A stretch of DNA of 53,951 nucleotides from Caldalkalibacillus mannanilyticus JCM 10596 (GCF_000615945.1 NZ_BAMO01000036.1:1-53951), one strand, 5' to 3'. Numbered from the stretch's first letter, positions 44,392 through 53,880 are shown. Notes: generated from the sequence alone by a model not told the origin. Program-made: numbers and translations.

Positions 44392-44886
44392 CTAACGAGT
44401 TTGATGAGCTATTAAAGTGTAACGATCTTTTTCGTTATGAGCTCCATCATAACCTTCTACAAGAACGATGTACTTTTCCTGTGCTATAGGATGGAATGGC
44501 AATATCACTCCTAGTTCCCCGTTTGTATAAGTTTTTACAATACTAGGAACTTCTTCACCTGGTTTTCTATCTAATAATTCACTTGCTAAAAAGATAGAAA
44601 CCAAATAATTTTGGTTATCAGGTGCATAAAATATGACAAGTTGAAGTGCACTCGTCGGAGTGTAAAAAAGGTAGTAGTCTAAATCATCAGGAGCTATATA
44701 GGCTTGTATTATGTGACCTTGTTCTAGGACCGAATGATTTTCAAAATAGACGGCTTCTTCTGGAGTGTTATTGGGCTCATATTCATCAGCTTTTTCCTCA
44801 GGAGTATTTAATGAAGAAAATGCCGAAGTAGAGAATACCAGCGTAAGTACAATCACAAAAAAGTTAGAAAATAGTATTTTTTTCAT
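44392..44886 (-). CDS. Secreted stand-alone PPC-like domain protein
   Basis: 164 residues: signal peptide (1-25, after STSAFSS) and one bacterial pre-peptidase C-terminal (PPC) type beta-sandwich, recognised by DEYEPNNTPEEAV and YIVLVEGYDG. PPC domains normally follow secreted proteases and bind calcium or matrix; here no protease is attached. Function unknown. GGAGAGG precedes the ATG. Convergent with rocA. The 298 bp upstream (44887-45184) contain only AT-rich DNA and a 5-codon reading frame (45072-45089) I do not call. Confidence 0.75.
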   Translation of the reverse strand: MKKILFSNFFVIVLTLVFSTSAFSSLNTPEEKADEYEPNNTPEEAVYFENHSVLEQGHIIQAYIAPDDLDYYLFYTPTSALQLVIFYAPDNQNYLVSIFLASELLDRKPGEEVPSIVKTYTNGELGVILPFHPIAQEKYIVLVEGYDGAHNEKDRYTLIAHQTR

Positions 44887-45184
44887 CGATTATTCTACCT
44901 CTCCTTAAACATAATTAGTTGAAAATATTGTGTTAACATTTTTCTCTTTAAACCCATATTCTACAAATATCACAGCATACCTTCAAAAATATATAAAAAA
45001 AGGAATATTTTACTATACTATATACTTAAGCTTATTTGATCCTGTAAATAAATAGATAAGGAGCTCTACTAATGGTACGATATAGCTAAGCCTTCTTTTC
45101 TAGAAAAGAGAAAGCATATAATGTTTAAGATGAAAAAGACTAGAACTGTGGCTGTTTAATAGAAAAAATGGAGGGAGCTAACTT

Positions 45185-45913
45185 ATGTTTCTCCGAGAAA
45201 TTAAGGTACTGAAAGAGAAAATAAAAAAAACAAATGTATATCCTTTTAACATTCCTGCCCTTCGTAACCTGTCGAGTCTTGCTTTAAACAAAAATGTTAC
45301 CTTTTTCGTGGGAGAGAATGGTTCAGGGAAATCGACCCTTTTAGAAGCGATTGCTTATAAGTGTGAATTTAATGTGGCTGGTGGGAGTGCCAATAACTTG
45401 TATGAAGTAGCTTCCTCTCATGCTGATTTTGGCGAGTATATACGTTTATCTTGGATGCCCAAAATAAAAAATGGCTTTTTTCTACGAGCGGAGTCCTTTT
45501 ATCATTTTGCTTCTTATATGGATGAGATGGCGGAGGAAGAAGGCGGACGGGTGTATGACTACTATGGCGGAAAATCGCTGCATGAACAATCTCATGGAGA
45601 GTCCTTCTTATCTCTGTTTACACACCGGTTAGGGAAGCAGGGGATTTACCTATTAGACGAGCCTGAAGCGGCTTTATCTCCTGCAAGACAATTAACATTC
45701 CTGAGCCTTATTCATCAATTGCAGAAGGATTCTCAACTAATTATAGCTACTCATTCACCGATTCTTTTGGGATACCCGGAGGCAGAAATTTTTCAATTTG
45801 ATGAAACTTCGATTCGACTTGTACGTTATGAAGATACAAGTCATTATCAAATAACAAGAAGGTTTCTAGAAAATCGGAACTTCTATCTCCACGAGTTGTT
45901 AGATGAAACCTAA
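45185..45913 (+). CDS. AAA/ABC-type ATPase (SMC/OLD-like)
   Basis: 242 residues. Walker A GENGSGKST at 43-51, a signature-like SHGESFLSL in the middle, Walker B YLLDEPEAALSP and a D-loop/H-switch IATHSPILLGYPEAEIFQFDE: the single-subunit ABC-ATPase plan of RecF/SMC/OLD relatives. There is no TOPRIM domain, so it is not a classical OLD nuclease. Family members take part in DNA repair, toxin-antitoxin or phage defence; the role here is unknown. It lies 18 bp before a DCC protein gene, possibly one operon, with no partner nuclease. Confidence 0.8.
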   Translation: MFLREIKVLKEKIKKTNVYPFNIPALRNLSSLALNKNVTFFVGENGSGKSTLLEAIAYKCEFNVAGGSANNLYEVASSHADFGEYIRLSWMPKIKNGFFLRAESFYHFASYMDEMAEEEGGRVYDYYGGKSLHEQSHGESFLSLFTHRLGKQGIYLLDEPEAALSPARQLTFLSLIHQLQKDSQLIIATHSPILLGYPEAEIFQFDETSIRLVRYEDTSHYQITRRFLENRNFYLHELLDET

Positions 45914-45931
45914 GAAGGAGTCGAGAGAATC

Positions 45932-46321
45932 ATGAATAAGATTGTATTATTTGATGGAGAATGTAATTTTTGTGATAAGAGTGTTCAGTTTATTATTAAA
46001 AGAGATCCACAGGGGGTTTATAAGTTTGCTGCTCAACAAAGCGATATAGGGAAAGAACTCATAAAAAAATATAACATTCCTGAGAATATCAACAGCTTCA
46101 TTCTAGTAGATCAGGAAACTTGTTATTTTAAATCATCAGCCGCTCTTCGAATTTGTAAGGATTTAAAAGGGGCCTGGAAGGTATTCTATGCCCTATTAGT
46201 TGTGCCCAAACCAATCAGAGATGCGGTATATGGAATTGTGGCAAAAAACAGAATCAAATGGTTTGGAAAAAGGGATCATTGTCTGATCCCTTCTCCAGAG
46301 ATTAGAAAGAGATTCTTATAA
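45932..46321 (+). CDS. Thiol-disulfide oxidoreductase DCC family protein (YuxK-like)
   Basis: 129 residues, DUF393/DCC family. The family-naming D-x-x-C-x-x-C site is FDGECNFCDKSVQFI at 8-22, followed by KFAAQQSD and the conserved YFKSSAALRI strand and GKRDHCLIPSP tail. Predicted cytosolic redox protein; target unknown. GAAGGAG precedes the ATG. Terminator follows. Confidence 0.9.
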   Translation: MNKIVLFDGECNFCDKSVQFIIKRDPQGVYKFAAQQSDIGKELIKKYNIPENINSFILVDQETCYFKSSAALRICKDLKGAWKVFYALLVVPKPIRDAVYGIVAKNRIKWFGKRDHCLIPSPEIRKRFL

Positions 46322-46353
46322 TTAGGAAAGTCTGTGTACTAAGATTTGTTTCG

Positions 46354-46405
46354 AAAAAAGGAGCAAGCATATAGCTGAAAGGGCTATGTACTTGCTCCTT
46401 TTTTT
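46354..46405 (+). terminator. Bidirectional intrinsic terminator
   Basis: AAAAAAGGAGCAAG...ATAGC / GCTAT...CTTGCTCCTTTTTTT long stem. Confidence 0.9.
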
Positions 46406-46652
46406 AGTTCTCCATTTCTGTGTAGATCTCCTCAGCAGGGTTAGATCTATAGTAAGGATAGTAAGGAGGATAAGGACTGTATGGTGGATAGTAAGGGTAA
46501 GGTGGATAGGGATAAGGATAAGGATATGGATATGGTGGGCGTAATGCGTATGATAAGAACGGAAATAGAGCAAAAGGTTGCCAAGGGAAACGGGGACGGT
46601 GATGATACCCATAACCTGTTAGTTGAGGATTCTGTCGATCGATCGGATACAT
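46404..46652 (-). CDS. Pro/Tyr-rich protein, probable spore coat or surface component
   Basis: 82 residues starting MYPIDRQNPQLTGYGYHHRP; residues 37-70 are almost pure Pro-Tyr repeats (RPPYPYPYPYPYPPYPYYPP). Such tracts are typical of coat or exosporium proteins. At DNA level this is a near-tandem GGATAA/GGATAT array prone to slippage. The start is the ATG at 46652, 10 nt after AGGAGG. No known domain. Confidence 0.6.
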   Translation of the reverse strand: MYPIDRQNPQLTGYGYHHRPRFPWQPFALFPFLSYALRPPYPYPYPYPYPPYPYYPPYSPYPPYYPYYRSNPAEEIYTEMEN

Positions 46653-46812
46653 ATTCTGAAAACCTCCTAATGATCTGTTTTTATATTTAAAGAGTATGTG
46701 CAAGGTGGGATAAAAGCCCCTAGGCATACGCGGAAATTATTCTTTCAGTCCCTCTTTTCTAGTTCTTCTGTTATAGTACAAAAATATTTTATTAAAAATT
46801 GTGATAAAACAG

Positions 46813-46840
46813 TTGCCAAAATATTTATTTGTTATATAAT
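46813..46840 (+). promoter_or_regulatory. Candidate SigA promoter of the glyoxylate operon
   Basis: TTGCCA 46813-46818, 16-bp spacer, TATAAT 46835-46840, 61 bp before the 51-residue zinc-finger gene. The rest of the stretch 46653-46900 is AT-rich, with nothing else that I can support. Confidence 0.55.
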
Positions 46841-46900
46841 AACTATTAATTAAAACTTTCTGTAGTAATACAGAGAGGATGAAGAAGGAGGAAAAGAGAG

Positions 46901-47056
46901 ATGAACTGTCATATTTGCCATGGGACTGGAGAAATTGAATGTCATAGGTGCCATGAGAAAGCTTGCTCTCATCATGAAATCGAAGGATGTTCAGAATGCC
47001 AAGGAGATGGTCTATTATGCTGTCCTAGATGTAATGGGAATGGTCTTCTTGATTAA
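46901..47056 (+). CDS. 51-residue DnaJ-type zinc-finger protein
   Basis: MNCHICHGTGEIECHRCHEK, then ..HHEIEGCSECQGDGLLCC, then PRCNGNGLLD. It has four C-x-x-C pairs (C3-C6, C14-C17, C30-C33, C41-C44), three of them as CxxCxGxG, the pattern of the DnaJ central Cys-rich domain, in a protein that is little else. It binds two zinc ions by analogy. GAAGGAGG lies about 10 nt before the ATG. It ends 18 bp before malate synthase aceB and so appears to be the first gene of the glyoxylate operon. Short length makes it easy to miss. Confidence 0.8.
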   Translation: MNCHICHGTGEIECHRCHEKACSHHEIEGCSECQGDGLLCCPRCNGNGLLD

Positions 47057-47074
47057 TATAGGGGGGAAGATAGG

Positions 47075-48685
47075 ATGTCAACTTCAATAAAAAGTCCGTC
47101 GGATGTTCGAATCGAAGGAGAAATCCTCACAGAAGAATATGGAGAAATCTTATCCTTTGAAGCATTAGAATTTGTGAAGAAGCTTCACCTTCAGTTTGGA
47201 ACTAGGCGGAAGGAACTGTTACAAAACAGAATAACAAGACAAAAGGATATTGATGCTGGTGAACTGCCAGACTTTCTAGAAGAAACCAAAAATATTAGGG
47301 AAGGTTCATGGAGAACGACCCCTGTACCACTTGATTTACAGGATCGTAGAGTAGAGATTACAGGTCCTGCTGGTGATCGAAAAATGGTCATTAATGCGTT
47401 TAATTCTGGAGCAAAGGCGTTTATGGCTGATTTTGAAGATGCTAATTCACCGACTTGGGAGAATAGCATAGGCGGGCAAATAAACTTACGGGATGCCATT
47501 AATAGAACGATAGACTTTACAAGTCCTCAAGGAAAAAAATATGAATTAAAGGATCAGATTGCGACTCTATTGGTTCGCCCAAGAGGATGGCATCTGGAAG
47601 AAAAACATGTGTTGATTCATGGGGAGCCAGCTTCTGGTAGCATCTTTGATTTTGGACTTTTCTTTTATCATAATGCCAAGACCCTATTAGCCAAAGGATC
47701 TGGTCCTTATTTCTATCTACCAAAGCTGGAGGGGCATTTAGAGGCTCGCTTATGGAACGATATCTTTGTTTTTGCCCAGAATGAATTAGGAATCCCTCAA
47801 GGAACGATTAAGGCAACTGTTCTAATCGAAACGATTCTTGCTACATTTGAAGCAGATGAGATTTTATATGAATTACGTGAGCATAGTGCTGGATTAAATT
47901 GCGGGCGCTGGGATTATATCTTTAGCTATATCAAAAAGCTAAGAAATCATCCACAGTTTATCTTGCCTGATCGTTCACAAGTGACGATGACGGTGCCTTT
48001 CATGAATGCGTATTCTCTCTATGTTATCCAAACATGTCATAAAAGAGAAGCGCACGCGATGGGCGGAATGGCAGCCCAGATTCCAGTAAAGTATGATCCT
48101 GTAGCGAATGAAGAAGCGATGAATAAGGTTAGAGCGGATAAGGAAAGAGAAGCGAAGAATGGGCATGATGGTACTTGGGTAGCTCACCCGGGATTAGTTG
48201 AGGTAGCCATGAAGGCATTTAATGAATACATGCCTAGCTCTAATCAAGTGGACAAAAAGAGAGAGGATGTTCGTGTATCAGCGAGTGATCTTCTTGAAGC
48301 CCCTAGTGGTGAAATTACAGAACAGGGATTAAGAACAAACATAAGTGTAGCCGTTCAATACATCGAAGCTTGGTTAGGAGGATCTGGTGCTGTTCCCATT
48401 TATAATCTGATGGAGGATGCCGCAACGGCAGAGATTTCAAGAACCCAGGTTTGGCAATGGATCCGTCATCCTAAAGGAATTCTTCAGGATGGACGCAAGG
48501 TGACCTTAGCATTAGTTGAGGAATTGTTAGAAGAAGAGCTTCAAGTTCTCTTGGAGCATTTGGGGCAAGAGCGCTATATGGATGGTCGTTATACTCAGGC
48601 TGCCAGTCTCTTTTTACAGCTTGTCACGGAGGATGAGTTCATTGAGTTTCTAACGATACCAGGCTATCAACAACTCTCATCTTAG
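47075..48685 (+). CDS. aceB: Malate synthase A
   Basis: 536 residues, usual for MSA. Condenses glyoxylate and acetyl-CoA to malate. [37 protein letters not shown] (active-site Glu/Asp) and [13 protein letters not shown] are present. The C-terminal region ends in GYQQLSS without extension. GGGGG Shine-Dalgarno (ATAGGGGGG). It follows the zinc-finger gene and precedes isocitrate lyase, giving a complete glyoxylate shunt for growth on acetate or fatty acids. Confidence 0.97.
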   Translation: MSTSIKSPSDVRIEGEILTEEYGEILSFEALEFVKKLHLQFGTRRKELLQNRITRQKDIDAGELPDFLEETKNIREGSWRTTPVPLDLQDRRVEITGPAGDRKMVINAFNSGAKAFMADFEDANSPTWENSIGGQINLRDAINRTIDFTSPQGKKYELKDQIATLLVRPRGWHLEEKHVLIHGEPASGSIFDFGLFFYHNAKTLLAKGSGPYFYLPKLEGHLEARLWNDIFVFAQNELGIPQGTIKATVLIETILATFEADEILYELREHSAGLNCGRWDYIFSYIKKLRNHPQFILPDRSQVTMTVPFMNAYSLYVIQTCHKREAHAMGGMAAQIPVKYDPVANEEAMNKVRADKEREAKNGHDGTWVAHPGLVEVAMKAFNEYMPSSNQVDKKREDVRVSASDLLEAPSGEITEQGLRTNISVAVQYIEAWLGGSGAVPIYNLMEDAATAEISRTQVWQWIRHPKGILQDGRKVTLALVEELLEEELQVLLEHLGQERYMDGRYTQAASLFLQLVTEDEFIEFLTIPGYQQLSS

Positions 48686-48762
48686 AGAGTTTGGCTTTTA
48701 AATTCAACACCACACATACGTAAACAATCAGAATCTAAAAAAATGGAGAGGAATGAGGAAGA

Positions 48763-50040
48763 ATGATGAATGAAAAAGAAATGAAAGAATTAGAAAGCAA
48801 TTGGAAGGCGGATCGTTGGAAGGGGATTACACGCCCATATTCTGCGGAGGATGTTCTTCGCTTGCGTGGTTCTATTCAGATTGAGCATACTCTAGCTAAA
48901 ATGGGTGCAGAACGTCTGTGGAATCTAGTAAATACAGAGGATTATGTCAATGCACTAGGAGCTTTAACAGGGAATCAAGCTGTTCAGCAGGTCAAGGCGG
49001 GGTTGAAAGCCATTTATTTGAGCGGCTGGCAGGTAGCGGCAGATGCTAATTTGTCTGGTAATATGTACCCTGATCAGAGTCTGTATCCAGCCAACAGTGT
49101 TCCTCATGTTGTTAAGCGTATTAATCAAGCTTTGCAGCGTGCGGATCAAATTGATCACTCAGAAGGGAATGAAGGAACGTATTGGTTTGCCCCGATTGTA
49201 GCCGATGCAGAGGCAGGTTTTGGAGGAGCGTTAAATTGCTTTGAGTTAATGAAAGGAATGATCGAGGCAGGAGCAGCTGGCGTTCATTTTGAGGATCAGC
49301 TTTCTTCAGAGAAAAAATGTGGTCATTTAGGAGGGAAGGTTCTTCTTCCGACGCAACAAGCGGTGAAGAATTTAATTTCTGCTCGTTTAGCTGCAGATGT
49401 GATGGGAGTACCTACTGTTTTAATTGCTCGAACAGATGCGAATGCAGCTCGTCTGATTACAAGTGACATTGATCCATATGATCAGCCTTTCTTAACGGGC
49501 GAACGTTCTCCAGAAGGATTCTTCTATACCAATGATGGGTTGGATCAAGCCATTTCTCGTGGGCTTGCCTATGCTCCTTATGCCGATATGATTTGGTGCG
49601 AAACCTCTGAGCCAAACCTGGAGGAAGCAAGAAGATTTGCTGAAGCCATTCATGAGAAGTTCCCTGGTAAATTACTAGCGTATAACTGCTCCCCTTCGTT
49701 TAACTGGAAGAAGAAGCTGGATGATGAAACGATTGCTAAATTCCAGAAAGAGCTTGGGAAAATGGGCTACAAGTTCCAATTTGTCACTCTAGCAGGTTTC
49801 CATGCGCTGAACTACAGTATGTTTGAACTTGCTCGCGGGTACAAAGAGAGTGGGATGGCTGCTTATTCTCAGCTGCAACAAGCTGAATTTGCCATTGAAC
49901 AGCACGGTTATACAGCGACAAGGCATCAACGTGAGGTGGGAACAGGATACTTTGATGAAGTAGCCCAAGTGATTGCGGGAGGGAATTCTTCCACGACTGC
50001 TCTTGAAGGCTCTACCGAAAAAGAACAATTTTCTGCTTAA
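48763..50040 (+). CDS. aceA: Isocitrate lyase
   Basis: 425 residues. Splits isocitrate into glyoxylate and succinate. The signature KKCGH is at 184-188, with the catalytic Cys at 186, in [38 protein letters not shown] and NCSPSFNW are also present. Tandem ATGs at 48763 and 48766 after GGAGAGGAATGAGGAAG; either could start. Last gene of the aceBA unit with its own terminator. Confidence 0.97.
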   Translation: MMNEKEMKELESNWKADRWKGITRPYSAEDVLRLRGSIQIEHTLAKMGAERLWNLVNTEDYVNALGALTGNQAVQQVKAGLKAIYLSGWQVAADANLSGNMYPDQSLYPANSVPHVVKRINQALQRADQIDHSEGNEGTYWFAPIVADAEAGFGGALNCFELMKGMIEAGAAGVHFEDQLSSEKKCGHLGGKVLLPTQQAVKNLISARLAADVMGVPTVLIARTDANAARLITSDIDPYDQPFLTGERSPEGFFYTNDGLDQAISRGLAYAPYADMIWCETSEPNLEEARRFAEAIHEKFPGKLLAYNCSPSFNWKKKLDDETIAKFQKELGKMGYKFQFVTLAGFHALNYSMFELARGYKESGMAAYSQLQQAEFAIEQHGYTATRHQREVGTGYFDEVAQVIAGGNSSTTALEGSTEKEQFSA

Positions 50041-50073
50041 TATCGGTGGAATGTGAGTAATGTATAAGTGAAT

Positions 50074-50124
50074 GAAAGAAGATGTTCACTCTGCTTAAAA
50101 GAGTGCGAACATCTTCTTTCTATT
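50074..50124 (+). terminator. Intrinsic terminator of the glyoxylate operon
   Basis: GAAAGAAGATGTTC..CTCT / AGAG..GAACATCTTCTTTC stem with TATTT. Confidence 0.9.
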
Positions 50125-50196
50125 TCGTACCTTTTTCTATGATATGATGAAAAGATAGACGATAGAGTGATTTTTTAAGAGTAGGAGAGAAACGGT

Positions 50197-50574
50197 ATGA
50201 GAGGCTTAGCTATACTACTTGCTTTTTATTTTGCGGGTGCTCTATTACATGCCTGGTTTATTCCTCTTCCAGGAAATGTGATTGGTTTTATTTTATTAGT
50301 TTTTGCCCTTTGTGCTGGATGGATCAAGCTTTCGTGGATTGAAGAAACCGCACAATTTTTGTTGAAGCATATGCTACTCTTTTTTACCCCTGTGATTGTA
50401 GGCGTAGGGGTTATTTTTTCAGATTATAGAGCTCAGTGGCTTCCCATTGTAGTGAGTCTTTTTGTCGGGACCTTTGTGGTTATGCTGACAACCGGCTGGT
50501 TCGTGCAAGGGCTGTTGAAGAAATCAAAAGAAAAGAAAGGAGGGGAGTGCGATGGTGTTAGCTCCATTGATTAG
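50197..50574 (+). CDS. lrgA: CidA/LrgA family holin-like protein
   Basis: 125 residues, four membrane helices. LPGNVIGFILL near residue 28 and FFTPVIVGV are family signatures. LrgA/CidA control murein hydrolase activity or, in Bacilli such as B. subtilis PftA, pyruvate uptake; which one applies here is not decidable. Followed by lrgB with a 23-nt overlap. No lytSR or cidR in the window. Confidence 0.85.
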   Translation: MRGLAILLAFYFAGALLHAWFIPLPGNVIGFILLVFALCAGWIKLSWIEETAQFLLKHMLLFFTPVIVGVGVIFSDYRAQWLPIVVSLFVGTFVVMLTTGWFVQGLLKKSKEKKGGECDGVSSID

Positions 50575-51259
50575 TCAGCTTTCGCTTGTGCAATCCCCCC
50601 TATTTGGTGTTGCTTTAACAGTAGGTCTCTATGTGATCTGTCTATTTTTTTATCAGAAGCTTCGTTGGCTGCATCCCGTTGTATTTACGAGTTTATTTGT
50701 CCTTTTCATTTTGGTTGTGGCTGATATTCCTTATGAAAACTATCAATTGGGAGGCGATTTGATTTTTTTCTTTCTTGGACCTGCTACAGTGGCTTTAGCT
50801 GTCCCTTTGTATAAAAATTATCTATTGATCCGTGAGCATTTTTGGTCAATTTTGATTGGGATTCTAGCAGGATGTTTGACGGGAATGTTTTCAGCCTATT
50901 TGATTGTTTGGCTTTTAGGTGGGAGCAGAGAGATGTTTCTTGCCCTTGCTTCTAAAACAGTGACAACTCCCATTGCTGTAGAAATGGTTCAAGGATGGGG
51001 AGGAGCTCCTCAGCTCATTGGAGTATTGACTGTGTTGACAGGAATTATTGGTAGTGTATGTGGTCCTAAATTACTGAAGCTTTGTGGAATCAGTGATGAT
51101 ATTGCTTATGCAACAGCCATTGGAACCTCTGCACATGGAATTGGTACAGCCAGACTTCTTCTTGATTCTGAGCGCAGAGGAGGTGTGAGTGGCTTTGCTA
51201 TGGGATTGACTGGAATTGTGATGCCCTTGTTCATGGTACTCTTGACCTTCTATTTGTAG
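50552..51259 (+). CDS. lrgB: LrgB/CidB family membrane protein
   Basis: 235 residues, about seven membrane helices. Conserved GPATVALAVPLYKN, SKTVTTPIAVE and AIGTSAHGIGTARL identify LrgB. It partners the overlapping lrgA product. Its end overlaps the convergent polymerase gene by 10 bp. Placement after the glyoxylate genes would fit pyruvate/acetate metabolism. Confidence 0.9.
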   Translation: MVLAPLISQLSLVQSPLFGVALTVGLYVICLFFYQKLRWLHPVVFTSLFVLFILVVADIPYENYQLGGDLIFFFLGPATVALAVPLYKNYLLIREHFWSILIGILAGCLTGMFSAYLIVWLLGGSREMFLALASKTVTTPIAVEMVQGWGGAPQLIGVLTVLTGIIGSVCGPKLLKLCGISDDIAYATAIGTSAHGIGTARLLLDSERRGGVSGFAMGLTGIVMPLFMVLLTFYL

Positions 51260-52500
51260 TGGCCTCCAATTTTGTGAGAACGAGCTACAGCTTGCCCTGC
51301 CTTGGTGAGAGAAGAGGCTCTTATGATAGAGGCTGATCCATATTTTTGTTTGATTTGATCCATGGCGGTGCTAATCTGTTCTTTTTTACCTATATCGTGA
51401 AAGAAATGGAGCTGTTGACAATCATGTAAAGGAGAAAGACCAGAAAGAGTCACAGATACGCTTCGGATAGGCTCTCCATCCCAGTGCTGACAGAATAAAC
51501 GGTAGGCTGATTTAAAAATATCCATCCCAAAATTAGTTTCGTAATAGAGTTTAGACTGTCTATAAAATCCGGTGGGGAAAGCAAAATCAGCCCCTTTGGC
51601 GCCTACTGAAACGGTATGACCTAGGTACTGTTTACAGCGGGCACGATACCCTACTTCCTCACTTAGTTCTAGCAGAACTACTTTGATTTCAGCCAGTTCT
51701 TTATAATCTCTAGGGAGTGTCATTTGATGTCCCACTGCTTTTTGTTGTACATGAGATTCTGTTGAAACAGGAGAATCATCCTGACCGTTTGCAGTCATCC
51801 ATAGCACGACTCCATTAATTCCCCATTTTTTTTGCAGAAGCTCCATAGGGTATTGAGCCAGCTGTCCAATGGTTCGTATGCCCATATGTTCTAGATGCTT
51901 TTTCATTTTTCTCCCTACACCAAATAGCTTTCCAACAGGAAGAGGCCAGAGAAGAGAGTGGATGCTTTCTTTTGGTAGATAAAAAATACCTTCCTTGTTT
52001 TTTTTGGCGAAATGATCGCAGGCCATTTTGGCTAATGCTTTATTTGGTCCAATTCCAATTCTTGCATAGACTCCTGTTTCCTGTAGAATGCGATTCTGTA
52101 GCAGCAAGGCGGTTTTATGAGCGGTCCCAAATAGATGGAGAGAGGGGGTCATATCTACAAATTGTTCGTCTATACTATAGGGTTCTGTAAGATCGCTGAA
52201 GCTTTCTAAGATGGAAGTGATTTGAAGAGAAACATCAATATATTTCTGCATCCGAGGTCGAACAACGACTAATTCTGGGCACTTTTGTTCTGCTTGCCAC
52301 AGGGCTTCAGCTGTGCTAATCCCCCATTTCTTAGCGAGGGGGCAGGCGGCAAGAATGATTCCACTGCGTCGTTCAGGGTCACCTGCTACAACTAAGGGCT
52401 TATCACGAAGATGTGGGAGGCAGGCCTTTTCTACGCTTGCATAAAAGGATTGCATGTCAACTAAGAAGATGGTTGTAGTTTTCAAGGGAGTATTAGACAT
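51250..52500 (-). CDS. Y-family DNA polymerase (PolY/UvrX type)
   Basis: 416 residues, translesion polymerase. Palm motif FLVDMQSFYASVE, catalytic YSIDEQFVDMT, helix-hairpin-helix with GIGPNKALAKMACD and GVGRKMKKHLEHMGI, and a little-finger domain. Overall it resembles YqjW/YozK/UvrX rather than DinB (PolIV). A LexA box lies in its promoter, so it is SOS-induced. Shine-Dalgarno GGAGG (TGGAGGATGT) 9-10 nt before ATG. Its 3' end overlaps lrgB by 10 bp. Confidence 0.9.
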   Translation of the reverse strand: MSNTPLKTTTIFLVDMQSFYASVEKACLPHLRDKPLVVAGDPERRSGIILAACPLAKKWGISTAEALWQAEQKCPELVVVRPRMQKYIDVSLQITSILESFSDLTEPYSIDEQFVDMTPSLHLFGTAHKTALLLQNRILQETGVYARIGIGPNKALAKMACDHFAKKNKEGIFYLPKESIHSLLWPLPVGKLFGVGRKMKKHLEHMGIRTIGQLAQYPMELLQKKWGINGVVLWMTANGQDDSPVSTESHVQQKAVGHQMTLPRDYKELAEIKVVLLELSEEVGYRARCKQYLGHTVSVGAKGADFAFPTGFYRQSKLYYETNFGMDIFKSAYRLFCQHWDGEPIRSVSVTLSGLSPLHDCQQLHFFHDIGKKEQISTAMDQIKQKYGSASIIRASSLTKAGQAVARSHKIGGHYK

Positions 52501-52531
52501 GGTGAAACATCCTCCATTTTTCCTATTGAAA

Positions 52532-52543
52532 GAACGTGTGTTC
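52532..52543 (-). promoter_or_regulatory. LexA (DinR) box
   Basis: GAACGTGTGTTC matches GAAC-N4-GTTC exactly. On the minus strand a TATAAT (52547-52552 reversed) stands just upstream, so LexA would cover the transcription start of the polymerase gene. Confidence 0.85.
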
Positions 52544-52623
52544 TTATTATATGATAAAAAAAAAGAAAATAGAAGAGGAATGAAACAGGAGTTCTCTGGA
52601 AAAAAAGAAGACTTTCTGATAGT

Positions 52624-52665
52624 ATAAAAAAACCTTAAGAATCTTTTCTAGAGAATCCTAAGGTT
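52624..52665 (-). terminator. Intrinsic terminator of the DUF1885 gene
   Basis: AACCTTAAGAATC / GAATCCTAAGGTT stem; minus-strand reading ends in T7. Confidence 0.85.
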
Positions 52666-52673
52666 CAAATGAT

Positions 52674-53111
52674 TTAAGGCTTTCGAGGATAGTAATACAT
52701 GATGCGTCCATTGAATAAATGCAGTTCAGCTTTGTATTCTTTAGCAAGATATTTACAAAACTCATTGGCTTTCCCTTTATCACCATGAGTAGCTCCTTCA
52801 GGCAACACAACCTGTATAAAATATTGTTCTTCATTCCCTTCTTCATTAGGAACGGTTTCGGAGCCTACACCAAACACAATATACTTATATAATTTCTGAT
52901 CTTTCCCTTTTAGATAAAACCATTGGTCTTTTCCCTCAGGTTTTTCCGCGATCGAATAAGGGAAAGCGGCTTCTGAGTATCCCCAGTCCAACTGCTTACC
53001 GGTTTTTGTAGTCATGTCTATGTAATGCTGTAATTTTGATTTTACATCCTGCAAAGTAACCTGAGAGGTAGCAGAGGCTTTGACCAGTTTTATAAACGAG
53101 CTATTACTCAC
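52674..53111 (-). CDS. DUF1885 family protein
   Basis: 145 residues. SSFIKLVKAS at the N-terminus, TGKQLDWGYSEAAFPYSI in the middle, and LPEGATHGDKGKANEFCKYL plus HLFNGRIMYYYPRKP at the C-terminus fit the DUF1885 family of Bacillales. Function unknown, cytosolic. The GTG start at 53111 has AGGAG 8 nt upstream; an open 17-codon extension upstream lacks a Shine-Dalgarno. Terminator follows. Confidence 0.88.
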   Translation of the reverse strand: MSNSSFIKLVKASATSQVTLQDVKSKLQHYIDMTTKTGKQLDWGYSEAAFPYSIAEKPEGKDQWFYLKGKDQKLYKYIVFGVGSETVPNEEGNEEQYFIQVVLPEGATHGDKGKANEFCKYLAKEYKAELHLFNGRIMYYYPRKP

Positions 53112-53292
53112 GACGTTCACTCCTAACTTACAGCTATGTATACGCTTAACATCTTTTAACATCTTAGCATTATCAACTTAGATTGACAACTCTAAATACA
53201 CTAGTGAAACTTAATCAAAAAAAAACGTATGAAAGTAAATGGAAAATAGTACAATGTATGTAGAATGCTGATAAAAGTGTGGAGGCAATAGT

Positions 53293-53751
53293 ATGTATGA
53301 CTCTAAATCTGATACCTTAGATGAATTTAGATATCAAATTGGGATTTATGGGGAAAAAATTAAGGAAACGGGAATTTTATTAGAGAAGGTAACGAAATTA
53401 ATTACTACTGAGAAATACATCTATCGTAACGTTTCCTATTATACATGCGAGAAAAATGGCTTTTATCTCTTATGTAGGGCGGGTGTGGATCCGCAACCTG
53501 AAACGTTTCCTTTTGGTGATAATGAATTATCATTATGTGCTATACGGGGAACGAATCAAATGGTGAATAAGCAGAGAGGGATTGACATATACATTCCTTG
53601 TTATGAGAAACATCACCTCCTAGGAATTTTATGGGTTAGTAGTCATCATCATCAAGAGGTCGATGAAGAAGACTGTATTTTTCTATCGGAGGTTGTAGCT
53701 TATTTGAAGAGAAGAATAAAAGAGAGAGGAGAGATGGGGAAGCTCAAATAA
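53293..53751 (+). CDS. GAF-domain-like protein
   Basis: 152 residues. Strand-helix pattern of a GAF fold: helix at 10-36 (FRYQIGIYGEKIKETGILLE), then YRNVSYYTCEKNGFYLLCRA, NELSLCAIRG, IDIYIPCYEKHHLLGILWV and a final helix. GAF domains bind small ligands or redox signals, but no catalytic output domain is attached. Start ATG after TGGAGGC. The assignment is structural pattern only. Confidence 0.6.
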   Translation: MYDSKSDTLDEFRYQIGIYGEKIKETGILLEKVTKLITTEKYIYRNVSYYTCEKNGFYLLCRAGVDPQPETFPFGDNELSLCAIRGTNQMVNKQRGIDIYIPCYEKHHLLGILWVSSHHHQEVDEEDCIFLSEVVAYLKRRIKERGEMGKLK

Positions 53752-53880
53752 ATCTCAAATAAATAAGGAAAGAACTTGAATGAAGTGATCTATCTCCTTG
53801 CCTGCCAAAAAAGATATAAGGTATAATATAACTACAATGTGTTACATTAATTTGAATAAAGACAAGGAGGGGTATCCACA

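Noticed and set aside
45072-45089. Five-codon frame with upstream AGGAG as a leader peptide
   Set aside because: No attenuator hairpin pair and no regulatory codons; too short to support.
45185-46321. AAA ATPase plus DCC gene as a phage-defence pair
   Set aside because: No nuclease or toxin effector is present, and DCC proteins are not known defence components; nothing supports it beyond adjacency.
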